From Streptomyces griseicoloratus (GTDB taxonomy: Bacteria > Actinomycetota > Actinomycetes > Streptomycetales > Streptomycetaceae), in the NCBI RefSeq assembly GCF_014534645.1, contig NZ_JACVQF010000200.1:1-64000 (forward strand): a stretch of 64,000 nt of DNA, given 5' to 3'. Below the pieces are notes generated by a model. That model saw only the letters and a list, made by a program, of their open reading frames with translations. It was not told the origin of the DNA and did not search any database. The translations under genes and the position numbers were made by a program. This document shows positions 1-8,264 of this stretch, one piece after another. Within the stretch, counting starts at the first letter, position 1. Each line of letters opens with the position of its first letter.

Positions 1-507
1 CACCCCCTTAGCCCTACAAGGTGAACCCTGACACCCCCTCACCCCCACCACCCACCCCACACCACCACAAGACCACACCAACCAGACCACGACCGGGGCC
101 CAGCTTGCACCGCCTGCGGCCCACAGCCAGACCGGATCGGCGATACGCCCCTCACCAGCGGGACCAGCGCCCGACTGACGCGCAGGTTCGCCGCCGAGCT
201 CCCGACAAAGACAGGCAGAACGGCCGCCCACTCTGTGATCAGATGGACCCACGCTTTGGCCTTTGGCCATTCGACAAACGCCAGTGGGCCGTCGTTCACG
301 ACAGTCGGAACGACGGCGAAGGCACCTGCTGCCAGGTGCAGCCCGACGTGGCTACGAACAGGACCACGGCCGGCGCCTACCGGCCACCATGCCGCCCTCA
401 GCCACCACCACCCCGAGGCCCCGAAGGAGTCCCCGGCACCACCGGCCGGAACGACTCCCACAACTCGCCCGGCACCAACCGCTCAGCGATGTCCACAGGC
501 TGCGCAC
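1..507. other. No supportable gene; C/A-rich left edge
   Basis: I cannot support a gene here. The first roughly 110 bases are nearly free of G on the plus strand, with long C and A/C runs, so frames through them encode only Pro/His/Thr-rich strings. The open frames further in, on both strands, look like GC-driven shadows and show no family motif. It may be an intergenic region or the decayed end of a neighbour outside the window. Confidence 0.5.
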
Positions 508-810
508 CTACGGCTTGCTGGCGCAGTCGGTCTCGGTCCAGTTCGCCCGGAGGTCGCGGCAGACGATCGTGAGGGTGCCGTCCCAGCAGGCGACCTCGTG
601 GCGACAGCCGTCTCCGTGCGGCAGGATCTCGTCGAGGATCACCGTTCCGAGGTCCGTCTCTGCAGCCTCGGCGGGCTCGGTGACGAAGCAGGACACGCCC
701 GTATAGCGGATGACCAGGTCTTGATCATGTTTCCAGCAGTTGTGCCGGAACTCGACCTCCACCTCAACACTGCCGGCACCCCGGACGGCCTGCAGCGTCA
801 GGTCCTTCAC
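508..810 (-). CDS. Hypothetical protein, possibly truncated at its N-terminus
   Basis: I do not recognise this 100-residue protein. It is acidic with several Cys and Trp residues (HNCW, CRHEVACW, TDCASKP), no signal peptide and no membrane segment, so it is probably a small soluble beta-rich domain. The start used is the GTG at 810. The frame stays open upstream to about 938 and still reads like protein (an S-G-H-Y-D-F-R-S-R-R-C segment), but I see no ATG, GTG or TTG there. This may therefore be the 3' part of a longer gene that lost its 5' end. Function unknown. Confidence 0.5.
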   Translation of the reverse strand: MKDLTLQAVRGAGSVEVEVEFRHNCWKHDQDLVIRYTGVSCFVTEPAEAAETDLGTVILDEILPHGDGCRHEVACWDGTLTIVCRDLRANWTETDCASKP

Positions 811-1196
811 GCATCGCCGGCTGCGGAAGTCGTAGTGACCGCTGTCAGTGGCGAACGCCCGGGCACCTGGCGGCAGATCACCAGGGAACGAGGAAGGCGC
901 TCCAGGTAAGGAGCCCGGTCCAAGACCCCTGAAAGGTCACCGACCTGCGCCGTTCTTGCACAGACCGGGAGCACACCGCGGCGCCAGGCAGTACGGGGGC
1001 GCTTCCGCACCGAGCGCTTCTCCCGCCCGGCCCCCACCACCAGTACCAGCCTACTCAGCCCCGTCACGCGTCCGCGCGGCCCGTCGCTGCCGACGGCAAT
1101 CAATTGTTGTTCGGCAGAAGGTGGTTGACGTCTGCTTTCAGCACGGCGTGCAATGCCGGGCAACACGACACTGAACGCCGTGCGGGATTCTTCGTG
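811..1196. other. Gap without a supported gene
   Basis: Between the small hypothetical gene and the efflux pump I see no coding region with family features. The part nearest 811-938 is the open upstream extension of the preceding frame. The rest holds only short Arg/Pro-rich frames typical of shadows in GC-rich DNA. Confidence 0.5.
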
Positions 1197-2705
1197 TCAG
1201 CGCCGGGGCAGGGCGAGCGCGCACAGGGCGAACGTGATGGCGAATGCCGCCTGGACGAGCATGCAGATCGCCAGCGCGCTCGTGTAGGCCTGACCTGTCG
1301 GGGCCGTGGAACCGGCCAGGGCCGCACCGAGTAGACCTCCGGCAACGGCGACGCCTAGGCCCATTGCGGCTTGCTGGGTGGTTTGAAGCACGCCGGATGC
1401 TGCTCCCGCGGACGCTGGAGGGACCTCGGCGATCATCGCTCCGACGAGCGGCCCGAACATGAAGGCCTGACCGACACCGACGCCGACGAGGAGGGCGGCG
1501 AACGTCCACGAGTTCAGGCCGGCACCCTGGAGGAACACGGAGACGGCTGTGATGCTCAGGAGTGCGGCTTGGACGAGTCCGCCGATGGCGAGGAGCCTGC
1601 GGAACCCGAAACGGGGCGCGAGCTTCCCCGACCAGATCGACACCGCAAGGAAGCACAGGGAGAACGGCAACAGCACGAGGGCCGCGTGCATGGGAGACCA
1701 TCCGAGCCCCGTCTGCGTGGAGATGGCGTAGAGGAACGTGAACGCACCGAACGCGGACTGGAGCATCAACGCCATCACCAGCCCGATCCGGTAGGAGCTG
1801 AGCCGGAACAGGGGCGGCGGAACGAGCGGAACGCGGTCACTGCGGTGCAGCCGCAACTGCCGCCGCCAGAATGCCGCGAACAGCACGGGCGTTGCCCCCA
1901 GCAGCACCCAGCACCAGACCGGCCAGCCCAGTGCGCCGCCCTGGGAGATCGGGATCATGAGTGCCAGCAGGGCGAGCCCGAGCAGTGTCGTCCCGAACAG
2001 GTCGAGCGAACGGTGGCCGGGCGCACTGGTATCGGGCAGCCAGCGCAGCGCAGCGCCGAACGCGATCACCCCCATGAGCACGCTCATCGCGAAGATCATT
2101 CGCCAGGGGGCACCGAGCAGGGGGACGGACAGCAGCACGCCGCCGAGGACCTGACCGATGGCCGTGGCCCCGCCCGCGGTCGCACCGAACAGCGCGACGG
2201 CACGGGCACGTTCGGGCCCCTGGGTGGATGCCGTGATCGTCGCCAGCACCTGGGGAACCATGGCCGCCGCGGAGATTCCGGTGAGGGCCCGCGCGGCGAT
2301 CAACACGGTGATGCCCGGGGCCAGGGTTGCGACCAGGGAGAACAAGGTGAAACCGGCCATGCCGAGCAGGAAGAGCCGCCGTCGCCCGTAGAGATCCCCG
2401 AGTCTGCCCCCGAGGACCATCGGAACGGCGAACCCCAACGCATACACCGACACCACCAACGACTGCTCGGCAGCCGTGGCCCCCAGAGAAGCACCGATGT
2501 CGGGCACGGCGATGCCTGCCGCCGCGAAACTGACCACCGACAACAGCAATGCCGACAGTGTCGTCAGGAGCCGGCCCGTCCCCAGCCCCGGAGTCGGTGG
2601 CTCCGATGGACCCGGTGCAGGCTGCGGCGCGGCGCGGTCATTCTCCCTGTCAGGTTCGTCTGTGGGGGCGGAGGGGCTGCCATGAGGTGCAGAAGATGTG
2701 GTCAT
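1197..2705 (-). CDS. MFS drug efflux transporter, DHA2 (EmrB/QacA) type
   Basis: A 502-residue polytopic membrane protein of the major facilitator superfamily, expected to export drugs or other hydrophobic compounds using the proton gradient. After a Pro/Glu-rich cytoplasmic N-terminus of about 45 residues come many hydrophobic helices; the length suits the 14-helix DHA2 family. The MFS motif A is seen near residues 99-110 (G-G-R-L-G-D-L-Y-G-R-R-R), and a Gly-rich antiporter-type segment near 177-191. Start ATG at 2705. It is divergent from an XRE-type regulator with 102 bases between starts, the usual layout of an efflux pump and its local repressor. The substrate cannot be read from sequence. 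Confidence 0.9.
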   Translation of the reverse strand: MTTSSAPHGSPSAPTDEPDRENDRAAPQPAPGPSEPPTPGLGTGRLLTTLSALLLSVVSFAAAGIAVPDIGASLGATAAEQSLVVSVYALGFAVPMVLGGRLGDLYGRRRLFLLGMAGFTLFSLVATLAPGITVLIAARALTGISAAAMVPQVLATITASTQGPERARAVALFGATAGGATAIGQVLGGVLLSVPLLGAPWRMIFAMSVLMGVIAFGAALRWLPDTSAPGHRSLDLFGTTLLGLALLALMIPISQGGALGWPVWCWVLLGATPVLFAAFWRRQLRLHRSDRVPLVPPPLFRLSSYRIGLVMALMLQSAFGAFTFLYAISTQTGLGWSPMHAALVLLPFSLCFLAVSIWSGKLAPRFGFRRLLAIGGLVQAALLSITAVSVFLQGAGLNSWTFAALLVGVGVGQAFMFGPLVGAMIAEVPPASAGAASGVLQTTQQAAMGLGVAVAGGLLGAALAGSTAPTGQAYTSALAICMLVQAAFAITFALCALALPRR

Positions 2706-2732
2706 GCCGTCGATCGTGAAGCGCCGCTTATC

Positions 2733-2770
2733 CTGGCACCAGGAGTGCGTTTATGGGGGTACTGGCACCA
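2733..2770. promoter_or_regulatory. Candidate operator: repeated CTGGCACCA in the divergent promoter
   Basis: CTGGCACCA occurs at 2733-2741 and again at 2762-2770 between the MFS gene and its divergent regulator. The first copy is part of the palindrome CTGG-CA-CCAG. Placement between both starts fits a site for the XRE-type regulator at 2808. A related CTGG-N6-CCAG element lies before the second regulator of this family in the window (15294-15314). Binding itself is inference. Confidence 0.35.
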
Positions 2771-2807
2771 CCTGGATACCGGGTTCTCCGTGCGGGAGGA
2801 TGAAGAC

Positions 2808-3665
2808 ATGACAGAGACCAGGCCCGCCGCGATCCGGCGCGAGCTCGGTGACTTCCTCCGCAGTCGGCGCGAACGAGTGACCCCGCAGCAGGTAGGTCTC
2901 CCGTCCACAGGGCGACGACGGACACCCGGACTGCGGCGCGAGGAGGTCGCCGTCCTCGCGGGGGTCGGCGTCACCTGGTACACCTGGCTCGAACAGGGCC
3001 GGCCCATCAACGTCAGCGCTCATGTCCTGCAGGCGGTCGCCCGAGCCCTGCAACTGGACGACACCGAGAGGCGGCACCTGCACCGGCTCGCCGGATCCAG
3101 TACGCCGAAAGCCGAGCCCTCCGAATGCGACCCGGGACTCACCGCGGCGTTTCAACCTGTCCTGGACAAGCTCGACCCGTTCCCTGCGTGCCTGCAAACG
3201 CCGCTGTTCGACGTGGTGGCATACAACCGTGCATACCGGTTTCTGTTCACCGACATGGACCTCATCCCGCCTGGTGAGCGCAACTGCGCGGTGCAGTTCT
3301 TCACCGACCCCGACTGGCGCAGCCGCTACATCGACGGTGATCTGGTTGCCGCCCGGATGGTCGCGAGACTGCGCGCCGAGGTCGGCGCCGACCTCGGCGC
3401 CCCTGCCGCTGCCGGAATCGTTGACGACCTCCGGGAACGATCAGAGGAGTTCGCCCGACTGTGGGCTCGTCACGACGTACTGCCCCAGCTGTACGAGACA
3501 AAGCGCCTCGACAGCCCTCTTGTCGGGCAGCTCCAGCTGAACTTCGTCTCCACCAGTGTCCCGGAGACCGGACACCGGATGACCGTGATGACGCCGGCCG
3601 ATGAGTCCACCTCCCTGCGTCTGACCCAGATGGCAGAACTCACTGGCGCGACTGCGCGGATGTGA
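2808..3665 (+). CDS. XRE-family transcriptional regulator with MmyB-like ligand domain
   Basis: A 285-residue DNA-binding protein. Residues about 5-90 form an XRE helix-turn-helix (RR-T-P-G-L-R-R-E-E-V-A-V-L-A-G-V, then W-L-E-Q-G), followed by the MmyB-like C-terminal domain (F-D-V-V-A-Y-N-R-A near 140, then a PGERN-type loop). This family usually controls an adjacent, divergent oxidoreductase or efflux gene in response to a small ligand, which matches the MFS gene next door. The start is the ATG at 2808, where homology to the family begins, behind GGGAGGATG; the open frame running much further upstream is antisense to the pump. Ligand unknown. Confidence 0.9.
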   Translation: MTETRPAAIRRELGDFLRSRRERVTPQQVGLPSTGRRRTPGLRREEVAVLAGVGVTWYTWLEQGRPINVSAHVLQAVARALQLDDTERRHLHRLAGSSTPKAEPSECDPGLTAAFQPVLDKLDPFPACLQTPLFDVVAYNRAYRFLFTDMDLIPPGERNCAVQFFTDPDWRSRYIDGDLVAARMVARLRAEVGADLGAPAAAGIVDDLRERSEEFARLWARHDVLPQLYETKRLDSPLVGQLQLNFVSTSVPETGHRMTVMTPADESTSLRLTQMAELTGATARM

Positions 3666-3824
3666 CACCCTCCGCCGACTCGCGACTCGCGCAGGGGCCA
3701 GGCTTGCGTAAGCTCTTTGGCCGGCTGAGCCCGTTGGGGGGTGGAGACCCGCGACCGAACAAACAGGGCAGCTCCGCGTAGACTGCGCCGGTTCCGCCTA
3801 CGCTTTCTCGAAGGAGTTCCGGCG

Positions 3825-4463
3825 ATGGATCTGGCCCCCTATCGGCTCGTTCGGCTGGCCTTGTGGGCCGAGGCATCGCCTGCGGAGAACGCGGTGCTCA
3901 CGGAGCACTTCCGCACGGTCCTCGCCCCCCATGGCGAAGCGCTGGTGCACGCGCACGGCCCGTACCACCGCACCCCTGAGATGCTGCACTTCAAGGTGGA
4001 CCTCACGCCTCGTGAGTCCGCGTCCGACTGTCTGCGAGCCCTCGGCTTCATCTGGGAGGAAGACATCGGCTGGAGCGAGTGGGAACGACCGGTCAACGGC
4101 GGAACCTTCCTCCACCCGGCCGTGTACGGAGCCCAGGCCGACGGGCTGGAAGCGGCGGCCCCGCCCCGCTTTCGAACCGGTGAGGTGGCACAGGTCCGCG
4201 ACTCTCCGCAGGCCCGCCGACTGGGTCTGGTGGGCGCCGAGGTCATCGTCGGGCATCCGGACTACGAGGAAGACACCGCCCCGGCCCAAAGGACGTGGCA
4301 CTACTCCGTACATGTCTCGGGACAGGACGAGACGGAGGATCTGGCCGGAAGCGATCTCGAACCGACTGGCCGCCGCGTGCCTCTCTACGGTGAACGCATC
4401 AGCGTCGGTCCCGACGGCGTCGTGGCGGAATCGTCCGGCGCCTCTCGCGTGATCACGTCATGA
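3825..4463 (+). CDS. Hypothetical protein
   Basis: A 212-residue soluble protein I do not recognise. The start is the ATG at 3825, nine bases after AAGGAG; an in-frame GTG at 3741 would add an Arg-rich N-terminus that looks non-native. The sequence has a mixed alpha/beta character and is acidic, with a central D-I-G-W-S-E-W-E-R-P segment and a C-terminal half built of short beta-strand-like stretches. There is no signal peptide or membrane span. It stands alone on the plus strand between the regulator and a transposase scrap, so context gives no function. Confidence 0.7.
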   Translation: MDLAPYRLVRLALWAEASPAENAVLTEHFRTVLAPHGEALVHAHGPYHRTPEMLHFKVDLTPRESASDCLRALGFIWEEDIGWSEWERPVNGGTFLHPAVYGAQADGLEAAAPPRFRTGEVAQVRDSPQARRLGLVGAEVIVGHPDYEEDTAPAQRTWHYSVHVSGQDETEDLAGSDLEPTGRRVPLYGERISVGPDGVVAESSGASRVITS

Positions 4464-4594
4464 CGAATCCGGCTGCCTCTCGGTACCAGAGCTGGTCCGA
4501 CGGCTCCTACGGGGAATCGAGTCGGGTCCAGTGAGGACGCCCGCCTTCAGGTCGTCCTGTGCGCGCTGTGGTCCACCGCCGTCGTTCAGGGCTG

Positions 4595-4830
4595 CTACGG
4601 GTCAAGGGCCCGCGAGCCCGAGGCGCAGTAAGCCGTGCCGTGCACGGTCGCTTCCCTGACCGAGTCCGACCATGGGGGTGGCGCCGTTGCGGGCCAGGGG
4701 CACCGGGGCACGAGGGTGATGGCGGCCCAGGTGATCAAGGATTCGGAGTGCCGGATGAGCCGTTCGTCGTCCCTGGCATGGAGATGTGCGTGCATCATCC
4801 ACCCAGGTCGGCGTCTCAGCAGAGAGCCCG
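4595..4830 (-). pseudogene. IS5-family transposase remnant, C-terminal part
   Basis: The minus strand encodes a stretch resembling the C-terminus of Streptomyces IS5-type transposases: W-M-M-H-A, then H-A-R-D-D-E-R-L, then R-H-S-E-S-L-I-T-W-A-A-I-T-L. The family normally reads W-x-M-H-x-R-R-x-A-R-D-Y-E-R-L followed by H-S-E-x-x-I-x-W-A. Upstream the similarity fades after a degraded R-R-R-P-G-W, and no catalytic DDE region or terminal repeats are present. It is a dead fragment of an old insertion lying between two hypothetical genes. Confidence 0.65.
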
Positions 4831-4913
4831 GCCGACCGCGAGGATGCTGACCACGCCCATGTTGTCAGCGGCAGCCCATAGGGGGCGCCCGACGTCTCGA
4901 AGGAGGAACTGCC

Positions 4914-5492
4914 ATGGGGTTCTCGGGTCACCTGGTCTTTGCTCGCGGTTGCCGGTCTCTGCTGGAAGCTCCCGTGTTCGACAGCCTCGACGAAGAACTC
5001 AGGGCCGGCGTGGGCACATGGGAATCACGGCCGGGCGGCTGGCAGACGCTCCAGTTCGATTTCGGCACATGGGACGACGCCGACCTGCCCGCCCTGGTTG
5101 AGTGGAGCAAGGCACCGGCCTGTGTCACCCAGGTCTCCGACAGTGACCTGGCTCTCGTAACCGGGCTGGATACCGCCGGACAGCGTTGGCAGGCATGGCT
5201 CAACCTGGACATCGCCGCCAGGCTTCTGGCCGAGGAGCCCGAAGGCCTCGAAGATCAACTCCTGTGGCTGGACACACCAGAGTTCCATGACGCAGTCAGA
5301 CACAAGCATGCGGAGCTCGACGCCGAGATCCCCACCGACGCCGCGGGCGCAGTTGCCTGGGCCGCAGCTGCCGGCATTCCCGTCACTCCACAGACAGACA
5401 GGATCGAAGAGCTGCTTCGCTCACACGAGACCCCTGTAGAAGACCTCTTCAGCACATTGCTCGACGAGCTGGGCTTCCCCCCAGGCCACTGA
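4914..5492 (+). CDS. Hypothetical protein
   Basis: A 192-residue acidic soluble protein of unknown function. The ATG at 4914 follows GAAGGAGGAACTGCC, a strong ribosome binding site that fixes the start. Trp-containing acidic segments (T-W-E-S-R-P-G-G-W, D-F-G-T-W-D-D) and a C-terminal helix rich in Glu/Leu are visible; no signal peptide, metal motif or membrane span is seen. It is followed by a strong hairpin (5656-5688) that separates it from the convergent DUF1062 gene. It could be a contact-type immunity protein or a stand-alone actinobacterial orphan; nothing nearby decides. Confidence 0.75.
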   Translation: MGFSGHLVFARGCRSLLEAPVFDSLDEELRAGVGTWESRPGGWQTLQFDFGTWDDADLPALVEWSKAPACVTQVSDSDLALVTGLDTAGQRWQAWLNLDIAARLLAEEPEGLEDQLLWLDTPEFHDAVRHKHAELDAEIPTDAAGAVAWAAAAGIPVTPQTDRIEELLRSHETPVEDLFSTLLDELGFPPGH

Positions 5493-5655
5493 GCCCGAGC
5501 CTTCACCTGCACCATAAGGATTGAGGCCGAAAGGGCGACGGCTGCCGACCGGCACACCCCCCACCCGCTGCCCAGGCCCCGTCCCCCGGTAGGCGGACGG
5601 GAGACCAGGACCGTCTCCCCGACCTCAGTCAGATCCGCCAACAACGCCAACCGCA

Positions 5656-5688
5656 GGGCCTGTCCGGCGGGTCATGCCGGACAGGCCC
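5656..5688. terminator. Bidirectional hairpin terminator
   Basis: A perfect 13-base-pair stem, GGGCCTGTCCGGC at 5656-5668 pairing with 5676-5688, around a 7-base loop. It lies between the end of the plus-strand gene at 5492 and the end of the minus-strand gene at 5703. There is no long T tract, as is common in Streptomyces. Confidence 0.8.
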
Positions 5689-5702
5689 CTCTTCCCGGGG
5701 GG

Positions 5703-6254
5703 TCAGCGCTTCAGTGTGAAGGTGAAGTCGTCGGAGAGCCTGCCGCCCAGGCTGACCGCCGAAACGAGCCTCCCCTCCGTGATCAGTCTCTCCACCTCGG
5801 CCCGCGAGAGACCGCAACCTTCAGCGATCAGTCGCACCGGCCGGACAGGGATCCGTGCCGCAAAGCGGACCGAAACGTCGATCACCTCGCAGTCCTGGTG
5901 ATCCGATCCGCCGGTGTCGAGGCGCCAGGCGTCGTCCCAGTCGAGGGCGATGCGATTACGGCGCTGCACGACCGGATCCTGGAGCAGCTCGGCTGTCAGG
6001 CCTGGATCGTTGTCATGCAGCCGGTCCAGCAGCTCGGGCCGTACGCAGCGCACGTTCATCCGCTCCAGGACCGTGAGCTTCGCCGTCGCCCCGCAAGCGG
6101 TACAGAGCACGAGAAGCCAGACATCGAGGAGTTTGTGGTTTGCGTTGACACGGAATTTACCGCTTGCCCGGAAGCGTCCGGACGTGCATGCGTGGCAGCG
6201 GCGGCGAACAAGGGGCGGGCAGGTGGGCACGACCACCCAGTAGTTGTCGAGCAC
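5703..6254 (-). CDS. DUF1062 domain protein with zinc-ribbon cysteines
   Basis: A 183-residue protein of the DUF1062 family, function unknown. The N-terminal third carries two CxxC pairs (C20/C23 in R-R-C-H-A-C and C51/C54 in L-C-T-A-C-G), which probably hold a zinc ion. The C-terminus has a helix-turn-helix-like stretch (L-S-R-A-E-V-E-R-L-I-T-E-G-R-L). Length and motif order match the family. It is convergent with the gene ending at 5492 and divergent from the methyltransferase at 6521. The zinc ribbon plus HTH-like tail suggests nucleic-acid binding, which is inference only. Confidence 0.85.
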   Translation of the reverse strand: MLDNYWVVVPTCPPLVRRRCHACTSGRFRASGKFRVNANHKLLDVWLLVLCTACGATAKLTVLERMNVRCVRPELLDRLHDNDPGLTAELLQDPVVQRRNRIALDWDDAWRLDTGGSDHQDCEVIDVSVRFAARIPVRPVRLIAEGCGLSRAEVERLITEGRLVSAVSLGGRLSDDFTFTLKR

Positions 6255-6520
6255 AGAAGTACACCGGTTTCAGTGAGAAGTCCGCAGCAAAAAGCAGCGC
6301 GGCGCACATGCGCGACGCGCGACACATCAGCTCTCGGGGGGTCTCACAGGGTGTACAACGGCACGTCCTCGTCCTGGACAACTCGGTCCAGCAGCACGGT
6401 AGTGGCGCACAGCGGCGCTGCTCCAGTGGTTTTCCGGCGGCGCACCGCCGAGTTCCGTCCCGCGGACGACACGGGGAAGCAGGGGTAGCCCACGACCGGC
6501 AGCACCGCTAGCGTCACCGC

Positions 6521-7303
6521 ATGGACCACGATGAACGACTGCTGCACGCCTCGTCGTTCGGCGCAGCGGCGGTCGCATACGCCGAGCACCGCCCCGACTA
6601 CGCGCAGGCCGCGGTGCGGTGGGCCCTCGACCCCGCACCCGGCATGCGCGTACTCGACCTCGGCGCCGGAACCGGCAAACTGACCACCACGCTGCTCTCA
6701 CTCGGTGCCGAGGTCGTCGCCGTCGAACCCGACCCGGCGATGCTCACCGAGCTGCGCCGGTCCCTGCCGACCGTCCGCGCCCTGCCGGGCAGGGCCGAGG
6801 CCGTACCGCTACCGGACGCGTCCGTCGACGCCGTGCTGGCCGGCAACGCCATGCATTGGTTCGACATGTCCGTCGCAGGACCCGAAATCGCCAGGGTCCT
6901 GGCACCCAACGGCATCCTGGCCGGCTTGTGGAACGTCGTGGACGACCGGGTCGAGTGGGTCGCCCGGCTCGCGGAAGTCAGTGGAAGCGCGGCCATCGGC
7001 CCCCGTGACACGCCCGCCGGCTGGCGCGCCGAGACGGCCGACGCACACCTTCCGAAGACCGGCTTGGCTGCCGCCCGGTTCGGTTCGGCGGAGCAGGCAC
7101 AGTTCCCGCACGGACAGCGCCGCACCGCCGACTCCCTCGTCGCCACCATCGCCACACGCGCCGGGGTGCTGGTCATGCCGGAACAAGAACAAAAGGCCAC
7201 GCTGGGCCGGATCCGTTCATTTCTCGCGAGCAGGCCGGAGACAGCGCACGGCGAGTTCACTCTCCCGATGCTCACCGGCGTGCTACGCGTCAAACGGCTG
7301 TGA
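6521..7303 (+). CDS. Class I SAM-dependent methyltransferase
   Basis: A 260-residue Rossmann-fold methyltransferase that would transfer a methyl group from S-adenosylmethionine to a small molecule. Motif I (V-L-D-L-G-A-G-T-G) lies at about residues 44-52, the acidic ribose-binding position follows (V-A-V-E-P-D), and motif IV-like G-N-A-M-H-W-F-D sits near 108-115. The arrangement resembles the UbiE/COQ5 and methyltransferase type 11 group. Start ATG at 6521. It stands alone, divergent from DUF1062 and convergent with the reductase at 7409, so the substrate is not indicated. Confidence 0.85.
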   Translation: MDHDERLLHASSFGAAAVAYAEHRPDYAQAAVRWALDPAPGMRVLDLGAGTGKLTTTLLSLGAEVVAVEPDPAMLTELRRSLPTVRALPGRAEAVPLPDASVDAVLAGNAMHWFDMSVAGPEIARVLAPNGILAGLWNVVDDRVEWVARLAEVSGSAAIGPRDTPAGWRAETADAHLPKTGLAAARFGSAEQAQFPHGQRRTADSLVATIATRAGVLVMPEQEQKATLGRIRSFLASRPETAHGEFTLPMLTGVLRVKRL

Positions 7304-7408
7304 ACACCACACCGGCCCATGGCACGCCACACGCCAGACGCCAACTCGCGACGACGGCACACCAGAGACCGGGGCAGGATGACGAGGTCCTGATGCCCGC
7401 CGCCGGTT

Positions 7409-8140
7409 TCAGCGGTGTTCGGGGTTGTCAGCGCCCGGGCGGCAGCCGGCGTCCCACTGGGAGCGCTGGTTGCCGTGGGCGGGGATGCCTCCGGTGCGCT
7501 TCAGGAGGGCGGCGAGGTGCATCAGGTTCCAGGTCATGAAGGTGGTGTTGCGGTTGGTGAAGTCGTTCTCCGGACCGCCCGATCCCGGGTCCAGGTAGGA
7601 CGGCCCGGGGCCGGCCGCGCCGATCCAGCCGGCGTCGGCCTGCGGCGGGATCGTGTAGCCGAGATGCTGGAGGCTGTAGAGGACGTTCATCGCACAGTGC
7701 TTCACGCCGTCCTCGTTGCCGGTGATCAGGCAGCCGCCGACACGGCCGTAGTAGGCGTACTGGCCCTGGGAGTTGAGCGTCGAGGAGCAGGCGTAGAGAC
7801 GTTCGATCACCTGCTTGGTGACGGAGCTGTTGTCGCCCAGCCAGATCGGTCCGGCGAGGACCAGGATGTCAGCGGAAATCACCTTCTCGTACAACGCCGG
7901 CCAGGCATCGGTGGCGAAGCCGTGTTCGGTCATGTCCGGGTAGACACCGGGTGCGATGTCGTGGTCCACGGCGCGGATCAGGTCCGTGGTCACGCCGACG
8001 CCGTCCATGATGTCCCGGCTCTTGTCGATCAGGCCCTGGGTATGGCTGAGCTGCGGGGACGGCTTGAGGGTGCAGTTGACGTAGAGGGCGGTCAGGTCGT
8101 CGAAGCGGTACGGGCCGTGGGTCGAAGGGAGGGCTGTCAT
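7409..8140 (-). CDS. Flavodoxin-fold NAD(P)H-dependent oxidoreductase
   Basis: A 243-residue protein with a flavodoxin/NADPH-dependent FMN reductase fold. The N-terminal strand (T-A-L-Y-V-N-C-T-L-K) carries the phosphate-binding end of the FMN site. A-G-P-I-W-L-G-D-N-S-S near residues 95-105 is the typical isoalloxazine-contact loop, followed by the V-T-K-Q-V-I-E-R-L helix. It is expected to bind FMN and reduce quinone-like or other small electron acceptors in the cytosol. Start ATG at 8140. The C-terminal 50 residues, rich in Gly, Asn and Pro, extend beyond the minimal fold. Confidence 0.85.
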   Translation of the reverse strand: MTALPSTHGPYRFDDLTALYVNCTLKPSPQLSHTQGLIDKSRDIMDGVGVTTDLIRAVDHDIAPGVYPDMTEHGFATDAWPALYEKVISADILVLAGPIWLGDNSSVTKQVIERLYACSSTLNSQGQYAYYGRVGGCLITGNEDGVKHCAMNVLYSLQHLGYTIPPQADAGWIGAAGPGPSYLDPGSGGPENDFTNRNTTFMTWNLMHLAALLKRTGGIPAHGNQRSQWDAGCRPGADNPEHR

Positions 8141-8264
8141 GGGGGTAGCTTCTCGTGTCGAGTCCGGTTCGCCCCGGTTCGACGCACCCTCGCATGCCTT
8201 ACGGAGACATGAGGTGCGGGCGCGGTCCCGTGATGTTGCGCCGGTGCGCTTCTAGCCTGACCGC

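Noticed and set aside
1371-2807. Long plus-strand extension ahead of the XRE regulator
   Set aside because: It is antisense to the MFS gene and is Glu/Arg/Gln-rich; similarity to the regulator family begins only at ATG 2808.
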